Below, piece after piece: positions 1 through 9,517 of a stretch of 64,000 bases of DNA. The notes under the pieces were generated by a model, which did not search any database, was not told the DNA's origin, and was given only the letters and a program-made list of their open reading frames with translations. Positions within the stretch are counted from its first letter, which is position 1, and the number at the start of each line of letters is the position of its first letter. The stretch covers positions 7,342 through 71,341 of the forward strand of contig NZ_JALJZY010000012.1 in NCBI RefSeq assembly GCF_024171525.1, in the 5' to 3' direction. Both the position numbers and the translations under genes were made by a program. The DNA comes from Neisseriaceae bacterium HSC-16F19 (GTDB lineage Bacteria > Pseudomonadota > Gammaproteobacteria > Burkholderiales > Neisseriaceae).

Positions 1-58
1 CTGCTTATTTTTTGTTTTCAGGCAGCCTGAAAACCCCGCACAACACACGGAAACTTCC

Positions 59-1954
59 ATGATTTACCCGAAAACCTATGATGTCATCGTGGTCGGCGGC
101 GGCCATGCCGGTACCGAGGCGGCGCTGGCCGCGGCGCGCATGGGCGCACAGACCCTGTTGCTCACCCACAATATCGAAACACTGGGGCAAATGTCCTGCA
201 ATCCGTCCATCGGCGGCATCGGCAAGGGGCATCTGGTGCGCGAAGTCGATGCGCTCGGCGGTGCCATGGCGCTGGCCACCGATATGTCCGGCATCCAGTT
301 TCGCCGCCTCAACGCCAGCAAAGGCGCGGCGGTGCGTGCCACCCGCGCCCAGGCCGACCGGGTGCTTTACAAAGCCGCCATCCGCGAGATGCTGGAAAAC
401 CAGCCCAATCTGGAACTGTTCCAGCAGGCGGTGGAAGACATCACCGTGGCAGGAGAGCGTGTTTCCGGGGTTAAAACCGCCATGGGCGTCGAATTCAAAG
501 CCCGGGCCGTGGTGCTGACCGCAGGCACGTTTTTGGCGGGCAAAATTCATATCGGTCTGGAAAACTATGCCGGCGGCCGTGCCGGCGATCCGGCGGCGCA
601 GGGGCTTTCAGGCAGCCTGAAAGAACTCAAGCTGCCGGTGGCACGTTTGAAAACCGGCACGCCGCCGCGCATCGACGGACGCAGCATCGATTTTTCCCAC
701 CTGACCGAACAACCGGGCGACACCCCGGTGCCGGTGTTTTCCGTGCGCGGCAACGCGGCCATGCACCCGCGCCAGGTGAGCTGCTGGATTACCCACACCA
801 ATAGCCAAACCCACGACATCATCCGCTCCGGTTTCGACCGCAGCCCCATGTTTACCGGCAAAATCGAAGGCGTGGGGCCGCGTTACTGCCCGTCCATCGA
901 AGACAAAATCAACCGCTTTGCCGACAAAGACAGCCACCAGATTTTTCTGGAGCCCGAGGGCCTGAATACCCACGAATACTACCCCAACGGCATTTCCACC
1001 AGCCTGCCTTTCGACATCCAAATCGCGCTGGTGCGCTCCATGACCGGTCTGGAAAACGCCCACATCCTGCGCCCCGGCTATGCCATCGAATACGATTATT
1101 TCGACCCGCGCAATCTCAAGGCCAGCTTGGAAACCAAAACCGTGGCGGGCCTGTTTTTCGCCGGACAAATCAACGGCACCACCGGCTATGAAGAAGCCGC
1201 CGCCCAAGGCCTGCTGGCCGGAGCCAACGCGGTGCAGTATGTGCGCGAACAAGAGCCGCTGCTGCTGCGGCGCGAGCAGGCTTATCTGGGCGTGCTGGTG
1301 GACGATTTGATTACCAAGGGCGTGAACGAGCCTTACCGCATGTTCACCAGCCGCGCCGAATACCGTTTGCAGCTGCGCGAAGACAATGCCGATATGCGCC
1401 TGACTGAAGACGGCCACCGCCTGGGGCTGGTGGGCGAAGCGCAATGGCGCGCTTTTAACGAAAAGCGCGAAGCCATAGAGCGCGAAATCCAGCGTCTGAA
1501 AAGCACCTGGTACACCCCGCACAAGCTGCCGGAAAGCGAACAGCTGCGCGTGCTGGGACAAAAGCTGGCGCGCGAAGCCAATTTGCACGATTTGTTACGC
1601 CGCCCCAATCTCGATTACCCCACGCTGATGACCCTGCCCGATGCCCGCCCCGAAGCGGATTTGGCCGCAGACGTGGCCGAACAGGTGGAGATACAGGTCA
1701 AATACCAAGGCTATATCAACCGCCAGAATGAAGAAATCGAAGGCCGCCGCGATTTGGAAAGCCTGCGGCTGCCTGAAAACATCGATTACGCCAAGGTGAA
1801 AGGTCTGTCGGCGGAAGTGCAGCAGAAACTCAACCAACACCGCCCCGAAACCGTGGGCCAGGCATCGCGCATTTCCGGCGTCACCCCCGCCGCCGTGGCC
1901 TTGCTGATGGTGCATTTGAAACGCGGTTTTAAGGATGCGCAGGCGCAGGGATAG
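59..1954 (+). CDS. mnmG: tRNA uridine-5-carboxymethylaminomethyl modification enzyme MnmG
   Basis: MnmG (GidA) is the FAD subunit that, with the GTPase MnmE, installs the carboxymethylaminomethyl group on U34 of several tRNAs in the cytoplasm. The 631-residue length is typical. The FAD-binding GGGHAG motif sits at residues 13-18, the CNPSIGG motif with its conserved cysteine at about residue 47, and the family signature RYCPSIEDKI near residue 275. The C-terminal helical MnmE/tRNA-binding part is complete. The ATG is preceded by a weak purine stretch (CACGGAAAC). It lies just after a palindromic DUS pair at positions 20-40, which may end an upstream transcript. No partner mnmE is in the window. 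Confidence 0.97.
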   Translation: MIYPKTYDVIVVGGGHAGTEAALAAARMGAQTLLLTHNIETLGQMSCNPSIGGIGKGHLVREVDALGGAMALATDMSGIQFRRLNASKGAAVRATRAQADRVLYKAAIREMLENQPNLELFQQAVEDITVAGERVSGVKTAMGVEFKARAVVLTAGTFLAGKIHIGLENYAGGRAGDPAAQGLSGSLKELKLPVARLKTGTPPRIDGRSIDFSHLTEQPGDTPVPVFSVRGNAAMHPRQVSCWITHTNSQTHDIIRSGFDRSPMFTGKIEGVGPRYCPSIEDKINRFADKDSHQIFLEPEGLNTHEYYPNGISTSLPFDIQIALVRSMTGLENAHILRPGYAIEYDYFDPRNLKASLETKTVAGLFFAGQINGTTGYEEAAAQGLLAGANAVQYVREQEPLLLRREQAYLGVLVDDLITKGVNEPYRMFTSRAEYRLQLREDNADMRLTEDGHRLGLVGEAQWRAFNEKREAIEREIQRLKSTWYTPHKLPESEQLRVLGQKLAREANLHDLLRRPNLDYPTLMTLPDARPEADLAADVAEQVEIQVKYQGYINRQNEEIEGRRDLESLRLPENIDYAKVKGLSAEVQQKLNQHRPETVGQASRISGVTPAAVALLMVHLKRGFKDAQAQG

Positions 1955-1964
1955 GCTGCGTATG

Positions 1965-2403
1965 AGGTAGGGGCGGGTTTTACAGCCTCCCGTTCTGCCA
2001 GGCACGGTAGGTTTTTGACGCGTCGGCTCGGAGAGCCGACCTACCCGTAATGCATCATGCGCAGCAGGGCGTAGCAGTGTGTAGGTTGGGTCGTCAGACC
2101 CAACAGATCCCAATTGTTTTTAGGTAATGTTGGGTTTGCAACCCAACCTACAGCTTTGATGGTGTGCGTATGGTGCAGACTTTGAATCAAGATCCTGCGA
2201 CTGGCGCGCAGGATGACAGCAGCCCGTCATTCTGCGCGTAGCGATAGCGGAGTCGCAGAATCTGTTTGTAGGTTGGGTCGTTAGACCCAACGATCCTTAA
2301 TTGTTTGGCCAATGTTGGGTTTGCAACCCATCCTACAATAGGGCATAGCTTGGGTCATCAGCCCCAACAGTCTTACATTTTATTGGGTTTGCAACCCAAG
2401 CCA
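1965..2403. repeat. Cluster of intergenic hairpin repeats
   Basis: The roughly 480-bp gap between mnmG and the TauE-like gene is built from short repeat modules. It has a half copy of the GTAGGGGCGG family (about 1968-1990) and GTCGGCTCGGAGAGCCGACC (about 2023-2045). It has GTTGGGTTTGCAACCC units paired with GTAGGTTGGGTC (about 2088-2152, 2269-2335 and 2345-2403), and a unit of the ATCCTGCGACT / GTCATTCTGCG family (about 2190-2262). All recur elsewhere in the window. No coding potential is seen here. Confidence 0.8.
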
Positions 2404-2434
2404 CACAGCTACCTGAAAAGCCATCCCACAAACC

Positions 2435-3154
2435 ATGCTCACCGAATTCATCCTCACCCTCAGCAATCTGGCCACTTCGCTGCTCACCGGCATTACCGGC
2501 TTGGGTGGCGGTATGATTTTGCTGGGCCTGATGCCGCTGTTTTTACCGGCGGCGGCGATTGTGCCGGTACACGGGGTCACCCAATTGGCGGCCAATGCCA
2601 GCCGTGCCTGGTTTGGGCGCGATGCGCTGGAATGGCGTTATTTCCGCCCGTTTCTTGTCGGCTCGCTCGCGGGTATTGCGGTCTTCGGCGTGGCGGTGCA
2701 TTGGGTCAATCTGGATTGGATTCCGCTGTTTATCGGCATTTATATCCTGTTGCTGCAATGGGCGCCTCGGCTGATACGTCTGATGCAGCGGCTGGAAAAC
2801 TTTTATGTGTGCGGCTTTATCCAGACCGGCCTGGGTCTGTTTGTCGGCGCGCCGGGACCTTTGGCGATTGCCATGCTCAACCGGCGCTACGACAACAAGC
2901 ACATGGTGGTGAGCGTGGGCGCGCTGATGATGTCGGTGGTGCATTTCGCCAAATTGCCGGTATATCTGTCGCTGGGTTTTTCCTTTGCCGAATACGGCTT
3001 GCTGATGGCATGGATGGTAGCGGCCTCCATCGCCGGTTCGTGGTTGGGGGTGCGTCTGCGCCACCGTTTCCCCATGCCGTGGCTGGCGAAAATTCTGCCG
3101 TGGCTGCTGACGGCGATTGCACTGAAACTGATTGTGACGATGTTGTTTTTCTAA
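2435..3154 (+). CDS. TSUP-family sulfite exporter TauE/SafE-like membrane protein
   Basis: A 239-residue polytopic inner-membrane protein of the TauE/SafE (TSUP) family, which exports or imports small organic or inorganic sulfur anions. Seven or eight hydrophobic segments alternate with short loops. The N-terminal glycine-rich helix (GITGLGGGMILLG, about residues 18-30) and the later LFVGAPGPLAIAML stretch are typical of the two TSUP repeats. The substrate cannot be read from sequence. It stands alone between a repeat cluster and fba, so context does not help. The start ATG is the first in the open frame and leads straight into a transmembrane helix. Confidence 0.85.
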   Translation: MLTEFILTLSNLATSLLTGITGLGGGMILLGLMPLFLPAAAIVPVHGVTQLAANASRAWFGRDALEWRYFRPFLVGSLAGIAVFGVAVHWVNLDWIPLFIGIYILLLQWAPRLIRLMQRLENFYVCGFIQTGLGLFVGAPGPLAIAMLNRRYDNKHMVVSVGALMMSVVHFAKLPVYLSLGFSFAEYGLLMAWMVAASIAGSWLGVRLRHRFPMPWLAKILPWLLTAIALKLIVTMLFF

Positions 3155-3243
3155 GGCGCAACACTGCTTTTCAGGCAGCCTCAAATGCTGTTCAATACAT
3201 GGAAAGGATGTTTCAGGCAGCCCAAACGGGCGGTAAAAACGGT

Positions 3244-3249
3244 TATAAT
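3244..3249 (+). promoter_or_regulatory. Candidate -10 box upstream of fba
   Basis: A perfect TATAAT lies 36 bp upstream of the fba ATG. The -35 region (about 3221-3226) has no close match to TTGACA, so this is a half-supported promoter. Confidence 0.4.
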
Positions 3250-3284
3250 CGCCGCCGACTGTAACCGATACTTTGGAGCACACC

Positions 3285-4349
<1,065 letters not shown>

Positions 4350-4352
4350 GAT

Positions 4353-4391
4353 ATATGTTTTCAGGCAGCCCGAGGCTGCCTGAAAACATAT
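4353..4391. terminator. Terminator formed by an inverted DUS pair after fba
   Basis: An 18-bp perfect stem (ATATGTTTTCAGGCAGCC and its complement) with a 3-base loop. Each arm contains one AGGCTGCCTGAA-type uptake sequence, the common neisserial use of DUS pairs as terminators. Confidence 0.8.
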
Positions 4392-4464
4392 CTGCAAGCG
4401 TTATGACACTTCTTAAGTGTGCAATACCGACGCTGTGGCGGACATTGCCCTGTAGGGAGAACCC

Positions 4465-5073
4465 ATGAACAACAGCCAAACCCATTTTGATCAAAGCGCC
4501 GCCGATTGGGATGCGCGCCCTTTGTCGCGCCAGTTGGCGGTGGTGCCGGAGCGCCTGTTGGCGGCGGTGCCGTTTGCGCCTGAGGATACGGTGCTGGATT
4601 TCGGTGCCGGTACCGGTTTGCTGGCCACGGCGCTGGCGCCGAAAGTGGCCGAGGTGCATGCGCTGGACAGCTCGGCAGAAATGCTCAAGGTGCTGGCAGG
4701 CAAAGGCTTTGCCAATATCCGCACTTTGAACCAGGATATATTTGCCGGACTGCCGCAACACTATCAGGCGGTGGTCAGCTGCATGGCGCTGCACCATGTG
4801 GCCGATACCGCCGCGCTGTTGCGGGTATTTGCCGCTGCCTTGCAGCCGCAGGGGCGTTTGGCCTTGGTGGATTTGTTTGCCGAAGACGGCAGCTTCCACG
4901 GCGACAATGTGGCCAAAGGGGTGCAGCATTTCGGCTTCGAGCCGGATGTGTTGCGGGCGCAGGCCCAGGCGGCGGGTTTTGCCGAGGTGGGGTTTAGTGA
5001 AATCGTGTCTTTGCGCCAGACCAATGGGCGTGATTATCCGCTGTTTTTAATGCAGGCGGTTAAGGCTGCATGA
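4465..5073 (+). CDS. Class I SAM-dependent methyltransferase
   Basis: A 202-residue soluble Rossmann-fold methyltransferase with motif I VLDFGAGTGLL at residues 43-53 and an acidic motif II (VHALDSS). The later VVSCMALHHV segment is characteristic of the UbiE/BioC-like Methyltransf_11/25 group. The substrate is not predictable. The ATG has a good upstream site (TGTAGGGAGA). It is flanked by DUS-pair terminators on both sides, so it is probably a single-gene transcript. Confidence 0.85.
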   Translation: MNNSQTHFDQSAADWDARPLSRQLAVVPERLLAAVPFAPEDTVLDFGAGTGLLATALAPKVAEVHALDSSAEMLKVLAGKGFANIRTLNQDIFAGLPQHYQAVVSCMALHHVADTAALLRVFAAALQPQGRLALVDLFAEDGSFHGDNVAKGVQHFGFEPDVLRAQAQAAGFAEVGFSEIVSLRQTNGRDYPLFLMQAVKAA

Positions 5074-5090
5074 GATTTCCATCCAATAAA

Positions 5091-5119
5091 AAACCGTTTC
5101 AGGCTGCCTGAAACGGTTT
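5091..5119. terminator. Bidirectional terminator between convergent genes
   Basis: AAACCGTTTCAGGC and its complement form a 14-bp stem with A- and T-runs on both sides, placed between the convergent methyltransferase and flavin reductase genes. It contains a DUS on each strand. Confidence 0.8.
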
Positions 5120-5136
5120 TTTGTTGTCGGTGCGTA

Positions 5137-5643
5137 TTACACATGGTCCACAGAGGCAAAATGGCGGCGGAAATACAACAGCCCGCATTCGGCCTGCGGA
5201 TTGACGTGGATGTGTTCCACGGCCATATAAAACACAGTGTGGGTGCCGATGTCGGCATGGTCGGTGATGCGGCCGCTCAGGTGCGCCAGTGCGCCTTCCA
5301 AGTGCGGCAGACCGTCGGGGCCGGTAAACCACGTGTTTTGCAAAAAGCGTTCGGCATGGCCCAGATTGGTAAAGCCGGCAAAATGCTCGGCCACATCCTG
5401 CTGGTGGGCGGCGAGCACGTTGACACAGACACGGCCGTTGGCAATCACCAGCGGGCGGATGACGGTTTCGCGGTTGATGCACAAGACCAGGGTGGGCGGA
5501 TTGTCGCTGACGCTGGTGACGGCGGTCATGGTGATGCCGTGCGGGCCGTCGGCACCGTCGGTGCTGACCACATGCACGCCGGAGGCTACGGTGGCCATGG
5601 CGTTGCGATAAGGCTGGGAGAGGGGATGTTGCTGTTCGGACAT
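5137..5643 (-). CDS. Flavin reductase domain protein, HpaC-like
   Basis: A 168-residue flavin reductase of the HpaC/FMN-red (DIM6/NTAB) family. Such proteins supply reduced FMN or FAD to a two-component monooxygenase such as 4-hydroxyphenylacetate hydroxylase. The family pattern is visible: an FRNAMATVASGV-like N-terminus (YRNAMATVASGV), a GITMTAVTSVS flavin-binding stretch near residues 35-45, and GTHTVFYMAVEHI near the C-terminus. No oxygenase component is adjacent. The upstream neighbour on the same strand is a NadR/FarR-type MarR regulator whose family senses 4-hydroxyphenylacetate, the same pairing I recall from meningococcus. Confidence 0.85.
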   Translation of the reverse strand: MSEQQHPLSQPYRNAMATVASGVHVVSTDGADGPHGITMTAVTSVSDNPPTLVLCINRETVIRPLVIANGRVCVNVLAAHQQDVAEHFAGFTNLGHAERFLQNTWFTGPDGLPHLEGALAHLSGRITDHADIGTHTVFYMAVEHIHVNPQAECGLLYFRRHFASVDHV

Positions 5644-5670
5644 GATGTGTGTTGGTTGGGCGTGAGGGAT

Positions 5671-5699
5671 GTTTTCAGGCAGCCTTAAGGCTGCCTGAA
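5671..5699. terminator. DUS-pair hairpin between regulator and flavin reductase genes
   Basis: TTCAGGCAGCC-TTAA-GGCTGCCTGAA forms an 11-bp stem. It separates the regulator stop from the reductase start, so the two minus-strand genes may not form a simple operon. Confidence 0.65.
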
Positions 5700-5709
5700 T
5701 GTGTTGGGT

Positions 5710-6162
5710 TTAAGCCGGGTCGTCGTTTTTCTGTTCGCCGGCAGCGGCGGTAAATTCGTGCAGCAGGGCATGCAGCTGTTGCAGTTTGTCGGCGCCGAAG
5801 CGCTCTTCCAAAACATCGTAGCGGCCGTCTACGCGGTGGCAGAATTCCTCATACAGGATCTCGCCTTCACGGGTGAGCTTGAGGAAAACACGGCGTTGGT
5901 CGTTGGAAGGTTTCAAGCGCACCACTTGGCCGGCTTTTTCCAGCCGGGTCAGAATGCCGGTAAGGCTGGGGCGCAAAATACAGGCCTGCTCCGCCAAGTC
6001 CTGAAAGTCCATGGTGCCGTTTTCGGCCAACAGACGGATGATGCGCCATTGCTGGTCTGTGAGGCCGACCTCGTTGAGCATGGGGCGGAAATGCGACATC
6101 AATGTTTCACGCGCCTGAATCAGCGTGATATTGAGCGACATGTGTTTGGGCGGAGTAACCAT
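5710..6162 (-). CDS. MarR-family transcriptional regulator, NadR/FarR type
   Basis: A 150-residue winged-helix repressor closely resembling meningococcal NadR, also called FarR, and HpaR. Recognisable parts are the N-terminal INxxLIQARE-like dimer helix, TDQQWRIIRLLAENGT, and the recognition-helix region CILRPSLTGILTRLEKAG followed by wing SNDQRRVFLKLT. In Neisseria this family represses an adhesin gene and the farAB efflux genes and responds to 4-hydroxyphenylacetate; targets here are unknown. I start at 6162, where AAGGAAAATC precedes ATG, rather than nine codons upstream. A near-palindromic candidate operator lies at 6183-6203. Confidence 0.85.
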   Translation of the reverse strand: MVTPPKHMSLNITLIQARETLMSHFRPMLNEVGLTDQQWRIIRLLAENGTMDFQDLAEQACILRPSLTGILTRLEKAGQVVRLKPSNDQRRVFLKLTREGEILYEEFCHRVDGRYDVLEERFGADKLQQLHALLHEFTAAAGEQKNDDPA

Positions 6163-6182
6163 GATTTTCCTTTGTTTCCCAA

Positions 6183-6203
6183 CCTGCACAAGATGTGTAC
6201 AGG
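6183..6203. promoter_or_regulatory. Candidate MarR-type operator upstream of the NadR/FarR-like gene
   Basis: CCTGCACA-AGATG-TGTACAGG is a 21-bp imperfect palindrome (7 of 8 arm positions paired), 20 bp upstream of the regulator start codon. Placement is as expected for autoregulation by a MarR dimer; binding is inferred only. Confidence 0.4.
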
Positions 6204-6368
6204 CCGCAGCTTATAGTTTTAAGGGTGTCGGTGCAGGCCGCATATACACCGTTGCACAGCATTTTACCCAAGCCCGGACAGAAAAGAAATACAAAGGCAA
6301 AGAAATGTAAATTTATTGCGCGGTGTCAGTGCAAACGGCTGTTCAGGCAGCCCCAACAGCCCTTGGCA

Positions 6369-6569
6369 TCATTCCGCCTCGTTAATCCACGCCTGTTGGA
6401 TGGCTTCCAGAATGCGTTCGCCGCAGCGTGCCGGATCATCGTCGAAATCGGGCAGGGCCAGCACCCAGTCGCGCAGTTGGGTAAAGCGCACGGTGCGCGG
6501 GTCTACGCTGTCGCCGTGCAAGTCATACAATTCTTCGGCTATGCGTTGGCTGTCGGTCCATTTCATCAT
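6369..6569 (-). CDS. iscX: Fe-S cluster assembly protein IscX
   Basis: A 66-residue acidic protein matching IscX (YfhJ), a small regulator that binds IscS and modulates sulfur transfer in ISC assembly. The conserved start MKWTDSQRIAEELYDLHGD, the DPRTVRFTQL stretch and the PDFDDDP motif are all present, and the length equals the family norm. It is the last gene of the minus-strand isc cluster. It is separated from fdx by about 240 bp that contain a repeat, so it may have its own promoter. Confidence 0.95.
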   Translation of the reverse strand: MMKWTDSQRIAEELYDLHGDSVDPRTVRFTQLRDWVLALPDFDDDPARCGERILEAIQQAWINEAE

Positions 6570-6655
6570 CTGCTCCTTAATATGGCCGCATCGGGCGGCG
6601 GGGTGGGTTGGTCGTTACGTTGGTTCCAAGCGGTTATTCTGTTTTTCAGGCAGCC

Positions 6656-6772
6656 TGGATGCAGTTCAAGGCGTAGCAGCACAGTGAGCGCAGACATATC
6701 AAATAGATAGGCAAGTAAGCGGGCAGCGCACAACGCAGAAATGCGCCGCAGATGGGGATTTGCAAAGGTTTC
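6656..6772. repeat. MITE-like repeat, truncated copy
   Basis: About 115 bp sharing long stretches (GATGCAGTTCAAGGCGTAGC, ATAGATAGGCAAG, AATGCGCCGCAGATGGGG) with the fuller element at 31115-31280. The right end GGGATTTGCAAAGGTTTCAG resembles that element's terminus; the left terminus is missing. Confidence 0.7.
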
Positions 6773-6806
6773 AGGCTGCCTGAAAACAGGGGTGCGGTAT
6801 CTTAAA

Positions 6807-7148
6807 TCAGTGATGTTCGCGGGCGTGGTTGATGGTGTATTTGGGGATTTCCACCACCAGGTCTTCATCGGCCACACAGGCTTGGCAGCTTAAGCGCGAG
6901 GTGGCTTCCAGGCCCCAGGCTTGGTCGAGCAGGTCTTCTTCGATGTCGTCGGCCTCATCGAGACTGTCGAAGCCTTGGCGGATAATCACATGGCAGGTGG
7001 TGCAGGCGCAGGAGCGCTCGCAGGCGTGCTCGATTTCGATGTCGTTTTCCAACAGCAGTTCGCAAATGTTTTTGCCGGTTTTGACGTTGTCAAACTCGCG
7101 GCCTTCGGGACAGAGTTCGGGGTGGGGGAGGATGGTGACTTTGGGCAT
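6807..7148 (-). CDS. fdx: ISC-system [2Fe-2S] ferredoxin
   Basis: A 113-residue adrenodoxin-type ferredoxin that donates electrons during Fe-S cluster assembly. Cluster ligands are visible as C43-x5-C49-x2-C52 and C88; C47 and C91 are additional cysteines. I start at MPKVTILPHP (7148), because the 35 upstream in-frame residues run into repeat-like DNA. Downstream of hscA on the same strand, in the order expected for isc operons. Confidence 0.95.
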   Translation of the reverse strand: MPKVTILPHPELCPEGREFDNVKTGKNICELLLENDIEIEHACERSCACTTCHVIIRQGFDSLDEADDIEEDLLDQAWGLEATSRLSCQACVADEDLVVEIPKYTINHAREHH

Positions 7149-7270
7149 GGTGTGTTTCGTTGGTTTATATAAAGTGGTTGGTGTGGGGCTGCCTGAAAAG
7201 CGGAGGGTGTCATGGTGGGCATGAATGCCCACTCTACGGCAGGTATCTATCAAGGCTGCCTGAAAACCGT

Positions 7271-9133
7271 TCAGCTTTCCAATTCTTCAATATTTTTGCC
7301 TTGCAGCACCCGCTGGATATTGCGGTTCATGCGGCGGGCGGCGAAGGTGTCGGTAGCCTGGCCCAGCGCTTGCACGGCTTGGCGGATGGTGTCGGCATCG
7401 CCGTGCGCTAATTGTTGGGCGGTGTCGGCCAGGGCTTGATCGATATTTTGGCGTTCGGCTTCATCCAGCAAATCACCGTCCAGCGCCAGTGCCGCCTGCA
7501 CCGCTTCCAACAGCCCTTGGGCTTCGATCGCGGCTTCGGCGCGGGCGCGGGCTTGGGCGTCGTCTTGGGCGTGCTGCATGCTGTCTTTGAGCATGCGGGT
7601 AATGGTGTCGTCGTCCAAGCCGTAAGACGGTTTGACTTCGATTTGCGCCTGCACGCCGGTGGTTTGTTCGCGTGCGGACACCGACAGCAGGCCGTCGGCA
7701 TCCACTTGGAAGGTGACGCGGATGCGCGCGGCGCCGGCCACCATGGGCGGAATGCCGCGCAGGGTGAATTTGGCCAGGCTGCGGCAATCGGCCACCAGCT
7801 CGCGCTCGCCCTGCACCACATGGATGGTCATGGCGGTTTGGCCGTCTTTAAAGGTGGTGAATTCCTGGGCGCGGGCGGTGGGCAGGGTGCTGTTGCGGGG
7901 GATGACTTTTTCCGCGAGGCCGCCATAGGTTTCCAAGCCCAGCGACAAAGGAGTTACATCCAAGAGCAGCCATTCGTCGGCGCTTTTGTTGCCGGCCAGC
8001 ACATTGGCCTGCATGGCCGCGCCCAAGGCCACCACTTCGTCGGGATTGAGGTTGGTGAGCGGGGTTTGGCCGAAGAAAGTGGTCACTGCTTGGCGGATAT
8101 GCGGCATGCGCGTGGCGCCGCCCACCAGAATTACGCCCTGAATACCGGCCTTGCCGACACCGGCGTCTTTAAGTGCCTGTTTGATGGGCTCCAGGGTTTT
8201 GGCCACCAGATGCTGGGTGAGGTTGTGGAACTCTTCGCGGCGGATGGTGGCGGAAACGTCCCGGCCGTCGGACAGGGTGGCTTGGATGGTGGCGCTCTCG
8301 TCGGTGGTGAGGCTTTCCTTGGCGGCGCGCGCCAAGCCCAGCAGCAATTGATGGTCTTGTTCGTTCAGCTGCGACAGGCCGCATTGGCTGAGCAGATGGC
8401 AGAACAGGCGGTGGTCGAAATCGTCGCCGCCCAGCGCGCTGTTGCCGCCGGTGGCCTTGACTTCAAACAGACCTTGCGACAGCTGCAAAATAGACACGTC
8501 AAAAGTGCCGCCGCCCAAGTCGTATACCGCAAACGTGCCTTCGGCGCGGTTGTCCAAACCATAGGCGATGGCGGCGGCGGTGGGTTCGTTGAGCAGGCGC
8601 AAAACATTGATGCCCGCCAGGCGGGCGGCGTCTTTGGTGGCTTGGCGTTGGGCGTCGTCGAAATAGGCGGGTACGGTGATGACCGCGCCGGTAAGCTCGC
8701 CGCCCAGGCTGTCTTCGGCGCGTTGGCGCAGGGCGCGCAGGATTTCGGCCGACACTTCGATGGGAGTCTTGTCGCCCTGGCGGGTGGCCAAGGTGACCAC
8801 GGCATCGCCGTGGCCGAAGCGGTAAGGCAGCTGGTCGCGGGCAATGTCGTCCAAGCTGCGGCCAATCAGGCGTTTGGCGGAGGAAATGGTATTGAGCGGG
8901 TCGATTTTCTGTGCTTTTAAAGCATCGTGGCCGACATCGACGGCGCCGTCGGAGAGATAGCGCACCACGGAAGGCAGACCGTTGCGGCCTTGTGCATCGG
9001 GCAGGCAGACGGCGCTGCCGCTTCTGACGGTGGCCACCAGGCTGTTGGTGGTGCCCAAATCAATGCCCACGGCCAGACGGTGCTGGTGCGGGGCGGCGGA
9101 TAAACCGGGTTCGGCAATTTGCAATAAAGCCAT
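7271..9133 (-). CDS. hscA: Fe-S assembly chaperone HscA (Hsp70 family)
   Basis: A 620-residue Hsp70 paralogue that, with the J-protein HscB, drives transfer of Fe-S clusters from IscU. The ATPase domain opens with GIDLGTTNSLVAT near residue 24. It carries NEPTAAAIAYGLD and the phosphate-2 motif DLGGGTFDVSIL, followed by the substrate domain (VTPLSLGLETYGG). The length and lack of a charged DnaK-like C-terminal tail fit HscA. hscB lies upstream on the same strand, but about 385 bp of repeats separate them, so co-transcription is uncertain. Confidence 0.96.
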   Translation of the reverse strand: MALLQIAEPGLSAAPHQHRLAVGIDLGTTNSLVATVRSGSAVCLPDAQGRNGLPSVVRYLSDGAVDVGHDALKAQKIDPLNTISSAKRLIGRSLDDIARDQLPYRFGHGDAVVTLATRQGDKTPIEVSAEILRALRQRAEDSLGGELTGAVITVPAYFDDAQRQATKDAARLAGINVLRLLNEPTAAAIAYGLDNRAEGTFAVYDLGGGTFDVSILQLSQGLFEVKATGGNSALGGDDFDHRLFCHLLSQCGLSQLNEQDHQLLLGLARAAKESLTTDESATIQATLSDGRDVSATIRREEFHNLTQHLVAKTLEPIKQALKDAGVGKAGIQGVILVGGATRMPHIRQAVTTFFGQTPLTNLNPDEVVALGAAMQANVLAGNKSADEWLLLDVTPLSLGLETYGGLAEKVIPRNSTLPTARAQEFTTFKDGQTAMTIHVVQGERELVADCRSLAKFTLRGIPPMVAGAARIRVTFQVDADGLLSVSAREQTTGVQAQIEVKPSYGLDDDTITRMLKDSMQHAQDDAQARARAEAAIEAQGLLEAVQAALALDGDLLDEAERQNIDQALADTAQQLAHGDADTIRQAVQALGQATDTFAARRMNRNIQRVLQGKNIEELES

Positions 9134-9194
9134 AAAGAGACGTTCTTTCAGTATTGGTGCGGCGGGCGCGTTTTAACACAAACGGCCGGTTTTG

Positions 9195-9515
9195 TCTGGT
9201 TTGTGATGACGGCCGACCGGGTCATTCTGCGCGTAGCGTAGCGGAGTCGCAGAATCTGTTTTTCAGGCAGCCTTTACGGTAGCCGCAACAGGATTGCTAT
9301 CTATGCGATTTTGTCGGTACAAATGTCAAACCTGTACAAGATCCTGCGACTGCGCGCAGGATGACCAGCAATCTGTCATTCTGCGTGCAGCGTAGCGGAG
9401 TCGCAGAATCTGTTTTTCAGGCAGCCTTTACGATAGCCGCAACAGTCGTAGGTTGGGTTGTAAACCCAACATATGTAAACACCGTTGGGTCTGCGACCCA
9501 ACCTACAGCTGTAAG
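9195..9515. repeat. Repeat cluster between hscB and hscA
   Basis: The 384-bp gap holds one half unit (9221-9262) and one full unit (about 9338-9418) of the family with ATCCTGCGACT / GTCATTCTGCG arms. It also holds a hairpin of the GTAGGTTGGGTT / AACCCAACCTAC family (about 9448-9506) and DUS copies at 9263-9276 and 9415-9428. No ORF is supported. Confidence 0.75.
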
Positions 9516-9517
9516 CT

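Noticed and set aside
7412..8920. Long plus-strand frame opposite hscA
   Set aside because: A GC-driven shadow of hscA; its composition (Gly/Ala/His-rich) and lack of any ribosome site are typical of antisense frames.
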